Shown piece after piece: positions 60,060 through 64,000 of a stretch of 64,000 nucleotides of DNA. The DNA is taken from positions 13,482,739 through 13,546,738 of the forward strand of contig NC_080701.1 of NCBI RefSeq assembly GCF_030445035.2. The letters are read 5' to 3'. The DNA is from Dasypus novemcinctus (taxonomy: Eukaryota; Chordata; Mammalia; Cingulata; Dasypodidae). The notes beneath the pieces are model-generated. The model was not told where the DNA came from, did no database searches, and saw nothing but the letters and a program-made list of their open reading frames with translations. The position numbers and the translations under genes are program-made. Within the stretch, counting starts at the first letter, position 1; every line of letters begins with the position of its first letter.

Positions 60060-62940
60060 TATTCTAGTAGAAGATACATTGAAGATTTGTCAGATGACAT
60101 AGAGACAAGGTTAATCCAGAAGTTTATTTAATCAAAAAGTATTCTTTGCAGATATGAATATAGCAGTGTTGGTTGTGGTCTTCAGTTAGTAGACTTGATG
60201 GAATCCCTGATGCAGAATGCCTGGAAAGACATTATTTTCTTGGCAGAGAATTTCTAGAACCAAATGGGGAAAAAATATTTAAAGTAGTGAATGAAAATTT
60301 GGAAACATTTATTATGGAAACACAGTGGAAATTAGGGACTGATAACAGGAACGGATTAAAATTTACATTAAGTTTAATCTAAAAAACTCTGCGAGTTAAG
60401 AAATACATTTTCTTCACAGAGAATTGCTTGTATATAAAAATTTGCCTGTAGTTCTGTATTCCACATTAAAATGGTGAACCAAATGAAATCTGAGGTTTTA
60501 CAGTACTTTCTTTTCAGCTTTAGGTGAAGAAATATGTTTATCTCTTTCATTACTGAGCTTTGTTGACAGTCCAAAAGCAAATTTATAAGCTGAAAGGAGA
60601 ATTTAAAATTATTCCATGCAAATGATTCTTACTTTGCAGATTTTCTGAAGTATAGGTGTTGGCTCCAAAGAATAGTATCTTTAACTGACATTTTGAATAC
60701 TTGAATTAACTCCCAACAAGAAATGCAATGACCATGTGAAAATTTTTTAACCATGTACAAAGGTTATGTATTCAGAGAACAAATTCAGCTTAGAACAAGT
60801 GAAGATAATATGGTTCGAGGGAAGTTGTTTAATTGGTTTTATTTGAAATCTAAGGAAAAATTAATAGTACTCAGAGAGCAAAGTCAGTGTGTACCTGAAG
60901 AAAAGATTTAGCATTATTTTGAAATACTTGATAAGAAAGAATTAAAAACTTATGTGTAATACTAGAAGAAATTAATGTTATATTTCTCAGTGGAGAAAAG
61001 GAGAAGCTATTAGATTTAAAGGATTTTAGCACCCTTGAAGTACAATGTAGAGAGACAGAATTGTTGGAATACTGGTTAACAGTATTGTGTTAGTCTGTCA
61101 AAGGGGTGCTGATGTAAAGTATCAGAAATCCATTGGCTTTTATAAAGGGTATTTATTTGGGGTAAAAGCTTACAGTTACAAGGCCCTGAAGAGTCCAATG
61201 TAAGGTTGCTTTCTCAGCAAAGTCAGTTGCCATGTGTTGAAGCATGATGGTGGCTGATCTTTGCCTGGCTTCCTCTTGCTGTTGAGGCTCCATGGGCCCA
61301 GCTTCTTCTTGATCTCATCTGTAGGCTGGCATAGGACTTGTCTTGCAGGGCTTCCTGTATCAATCCCTGGCATTGGGCTCCTTTCTTTTCGGGCCTTCTT
61401 ATCTGCTCAGTTGTTCTGTTCTCTTCAGCTGCAGACTGTCACCTAAATGGCTCATCTCTTCTGGGGCCCCAGGATAAAAAATGACAGCACTCTCTCTACC
61501 CATAATTCTTCTTGAGTGAGTGTCCATTTATATTGGCTCACCAAGGGGATGGGCACTCAACCTGAGTCACACCTTACTGTCATTGTCTAATCAAAGCCCT
61601 AATCTTAACAGGTAATTTAATCAGGGACCTCTCAACTGAATCCAGTATAATCAAAGGGTATCACACCCAGAATAGATTAGTTTACTACCATAATCTTTCT
61701 CCTTTTAGGATACATAAATAATCTCAATCTGTTACAGATGTAAAAGGAGTTTTCATTCAGTTGGAGCAATTTGTTTTTCTTCCATTTGTTCTCACTTGTA
61801 ATGGTTGCTATATAAAATTTGAAGAAAATGTTAAAAGTATTAAGCAGGAGTTGAGCGTAGTCATTTTAAGCATAAACCTAATATACAAAAGCTATGTTCA
61901 TGAAGGCAAGTTCAAGTTTCTTATTTGAAAAGTTTGAAGATTTTAATTCTATAAATAAAATGGAAATTTTTTTTTTTACAATATTCCATATCCACATCCC
62001 CGGGTGTGCCATAGAAATGTGTTCATTTTCTGAATTTTCTGTAGTGCTGAAAATGTGCTGAACTCTGCTGTAGATCTTTAGTTATAAATGAAGTGGACAA
62101 TAGAGAATCAATCATGTATTTGAGGAAAATCAACAGATATTAAGCTGAATAAATGGAATCATTAACCCTTAAAGGGAAAAATATGTAAAACAAAGAACTT
62201 AAAATCCCTGTAAATATCACTAGATATATCAATAGGCAACTATTCTAAAAGAACTGAAAACTGTGGAAAGAAAAATTTACACACGAAAGGAATTAAAGCA
62301 TAATTCCCTAAATAAAATTACAGAAGTAGAACAGTTATGGCTGAAATCTAAACAGATAATTTTTGAATGAACTGAAAAACTTATTAGCCAAGGGAAGGCT
62401 TGATCTTTCATGTTTAGAGAACTTTCAGGGAAGTTGTGCTGCTGGGCTAGATCTTGTGGTTAATCTTGGGAGACTTGTGAACAGCAAAGCTGCCTCCTAA
62501 TGCTTCATGGACTTACTGTCTGCTGGCCCCATTGCAGCTCTAGTGTAGATCATAAGATATGGTGACTGCTGATGGTAAATAGAGTCATATAGGCAAAGTA
62601 AGATAACAGCCCATCTAAGTAAAATAGCATACTCTCAGAGAGGGACCCAGTTGAACATCCAGAGGAGGAAACTCTTCAAAGGAGATCTGTTGAGCTATAG
62701 TATAACTCTTAATAAATATTAATAAGTAAGTGAAAGGCACCTTAAGGGAGACTCAACTAGAATACAAAAAGATTCTGTGGAACTAAAAATCAAGATCTTA
62801 AAATTATAAAAAATCAGGAGGCTGAAAGAGGACACTGTTGAGAACCAAGTTAACATTTTAGAAGGCAAGTAGAAGAAGTTTCTTAAAATACAGAAAAATC
62901 CCTTTAAGTCTTTCAAGCTTCCAGATAGGAAAAAGAGATT
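60060..62940 (+). pseudogene. Candidate decayed retrocopy of a coiled-coil protein (unidentified)
   Basis: Shattered plus-strand frames read charged, heptad-like text between stops, in register shifts: 'EDLSDDIETRLIQKFI' and 'LVDLMESLMQNAWKDI' near 60080-60250, 'EKEKLLDLKDF' and 'EVQCRETELLEYW' near 60995-61075, 'ILKELKTVERKIYTRKELK' and 'KITEVEQLWLKSKQIIFE' near 62250-62370, and 'KSSQ-type' charged text near 62760-62900. An LTR-like element (61088-61736) would interrupt it. I do not recognise the parent. AT-rich, A-biased DNA can give Lys/Glu-rich translations by chance, so this remains weak. Confidence 0.25.
61088..61736 (-). mobile_element. LTR-like element (antisense), copy 2
   Basis: Begins 'tgttagtctgtcaaaggggt', ends 'aatctgttaca'. 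The first ~75 bp, including the complement of the AATAAA hexamer ('gggtatttatttgggg'), are homologous to 41597-42162. The middles differ. No clear target duplication seen. Confidence 0.7.
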
Positions 62941-62946
62941 ACATGC

Positions 62947-63400
62947 TGTATTAGTCAGGGTCTCTAGGGAAACAGAAGATAACATGACAAAAAATACCTG
63001 TCAATAGTATGTGTTTCTATAAGAATCTCTCACGCAGCCGTGGGGATGTGCAAGTCCAGGTTCTGCAGGCAGGCTGCAACCAGGGGCTCCAATGAAGGTT
63101 CTTGACGAGTTCTGGGAGATGTTGGCTGTCCAAAGACAAGCTGGGAAATTCTTACTCAATGCTGGAATCACTTTCCTTTTTAAGGCATTCAACTGATTGG
63201 ATAAAGCATCACTCATTGCTGATAGCAATCTCCCTGACTGAAGTAATTATAATCAGCTATCTATGATTTACCACTGCAGTAAAGTCAATGGTGACTAAAG
63301 TCCATAAATGCCCTTGTATTACAGTTTGCCCAGTGCTTGCTTGACCGAACAGTTGGGCACAGTTACCTGGCCGACTTGACACAATAGCCTAACCATCACA
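62947..63400 (-). mobile_element. MLT2/ERVL-like LTR (antisense)
   Basis: On the minus strand it begins TGTGATGGTTAGGC and ends CCCTGACTAATACA, as MLT2-type LTRs do. The adjoining minus-strand sequence at 63401-63415 (GCGAAGGGGTGGAC) looks like a polypurine tract, marking this as the 3' LTR of an element whose internal region extends rightward. Confidence 0.78.
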
Positions 63401-63929
63401 GTCCACCCCTTCGCAACTCGGCATCCATACTCATTACCTTAAATCATACTTGGTCTGTAAGTAAAAACAATAACAGGCATGCATACATTATATATATTTC
63501 CGCCTAACAATATTCAACTCTTCTGTGTACATCTGGAAACACATTAATTCCATACAGAAGAGGGTGCAAGTTCTTGGGTAGTATTCACTCTCAAACTTGA
63601 CATCCTCAAATATTATGACATGAAATGGATACAACTTGTTATATGATGAGGGGAAAGTTTGGGGAAGAAGACAAATTTGTTTTGTGTACATGTACAATCA
63701 TCATTGTAATGAAACAAGGAAGAAAGATTAATGACCATTATAGTCCTTGTTTCTATAACTCGTAACTTGGTTGAAGTTCATATTTATCACTGCCTTCTTC
63801 CCCTGCCCATTCCATGGGCACTTGAGCTGGCTGTGGTTGTTTGCCTGGTGGGGTGACCCAAACTTTCGTTCCTGAAGATTCTGGGCCATTGATAGCCCTG
63901 CTTGGACTGGGTTGTTGCAATTTTCCATT
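63401..63929 (-). mobile_element. Internal remnant of the ERVL-like element
   Basis: Sequence between the polypurine-like tract and the terminal SINE. No intact frame and no domain could be recognised; assignment rests on its position beside the LTR. The rest may lie beyond the SINE and the window edge. Confidence 0.45.
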
Positions 63930-64000
63930 GACTTTATTTATTTTATTTTAAAAAAAGATTTATTTATTTCTCTCCCCTCCCCCCCCCCCCAGTTGTCTGT
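63930..64000 (-). mobile_element. DAS-type SINE (antisense), cut by the window end
   Basis: 'aaaaaaagatttatttattt', 'ctctcccctccc' and 'agttgtctgt' are the antisense 3' end of the SINE family seen at 38093 and 59198; the head lies outside. Confidence 0.88.

Larger units (their letters stand above)
34944..64000 (+). other. WRN: Presumed WRN intron 1 (runs off the window)
   Basis: From the donor at 34944 to the right edge no coding exon resembling the WRN N-terminus was found by eye. The human first intron is of the order of 25 kb, so an intron of at least 29 kb here is plausible given the many repeat insertions listed below. Unique, repeat-free stretches within it include about 34944-35540, 47770-48750, 50210-52500, 54600-55880, 56880-58170 and 58385-59185. 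I see no gene in any of them. Confidence 0.6.

Noticed and set aside
60173-60382. A 69-codon plus-strand frame as a small gene
   Set aside because: No start context or family. It is noted only as part of the weak retrocopy candidate, which reads better in a different frame.
41597-61736. The related LTR-like elements at 41597 and 61088 as two ends of one provirus
   Set aside because: Same orientation but about 19 kb apart, dissimilar in their middles, with no retroviral interior between them; the first has its own target duplication.

Overview
This is a nuclear genomic window from a mammal. It is gene-poor, AT-rich and full of interspersed repeats around one CpG-island promoter. The repeats point to a xenarthran, most likely an armadillo. 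At least a dozen tRNA-derived SINE copies carry the dispersed-armadillo (DAS) type head, with a 'gcggacttggcccagtggttagggc' or 'gcagatgtggctcaa' start, a B-box, a C-rich tail and an A-rich end. They sit among ordinary placental L1, L2, MIR, MER5A-type, hAT and ERVL/MaLR relics. The species call is an inference from repeat type.

Two genes can be supported. PURG (purine-rich element-binding protein gamma) lies on the minus strand. Its complete 347-codon coding exon is at 32838-33881, preceded by a 232-bp intron in the 5' UTR and a non-coding exon 1 upstream. A strong splice donor after codon 288 marks where a second C-terminal isoform can branch off. WRN (Werner syndrome RecQ helicase) is inferred on the plus strand from the known head-to-head PURG/WRN arrangement. 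Only its non-coding first exon, with a donor at 34943/34944, is expected here, and no WRN coding exon was found in the 29 kb to its right. The two genes share a TATA-less CpG island (about 33.4-35.15 kb) with Sp1-like boxes, a ZNF143-type site, an NRF1 palindrome, an ETS site and CCG/GCC triplet runs.

Layout: 1-32.8 kb is PURG 3' UTR, isoform-B intron or downstream sequence. It is mostly unique AT-rich DNA in the first 11 kb, then SINEs and old L1/L2/MIR/MER5 pieces. 33-35 kb is the promoter and coding island. 35-64 kb is presumed WRN intron 1: a long antisense L2 split by an LTR, an MLT1-like LTR and a SINE (35.5-39.2 kb); an antisense L1 that hosts three LTRs and several smaller insertions (40.5-46.5 kb); SINE clusters; a SINE broken by a solo LTR (49.3-50.2 kb); a second antisense L1 (52.5-54.6 kb); hAT-type elements (55.9-56.3 and 58.2 kb); and ERVL-like sequence running off the right end.

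No operon-like, CRISPR-like or obviously new protein system is visible. The most useful observations are the bidirectional promoter architecture, the PURG isoform donor, the flip in repeat orientation at the promoter, the datable nested insertions, a dimeric SINE architecture, a long LTR with internal tandem duplications, and a weak candidate for a decayed coiled-coil retrocopy at 60-63 kb.
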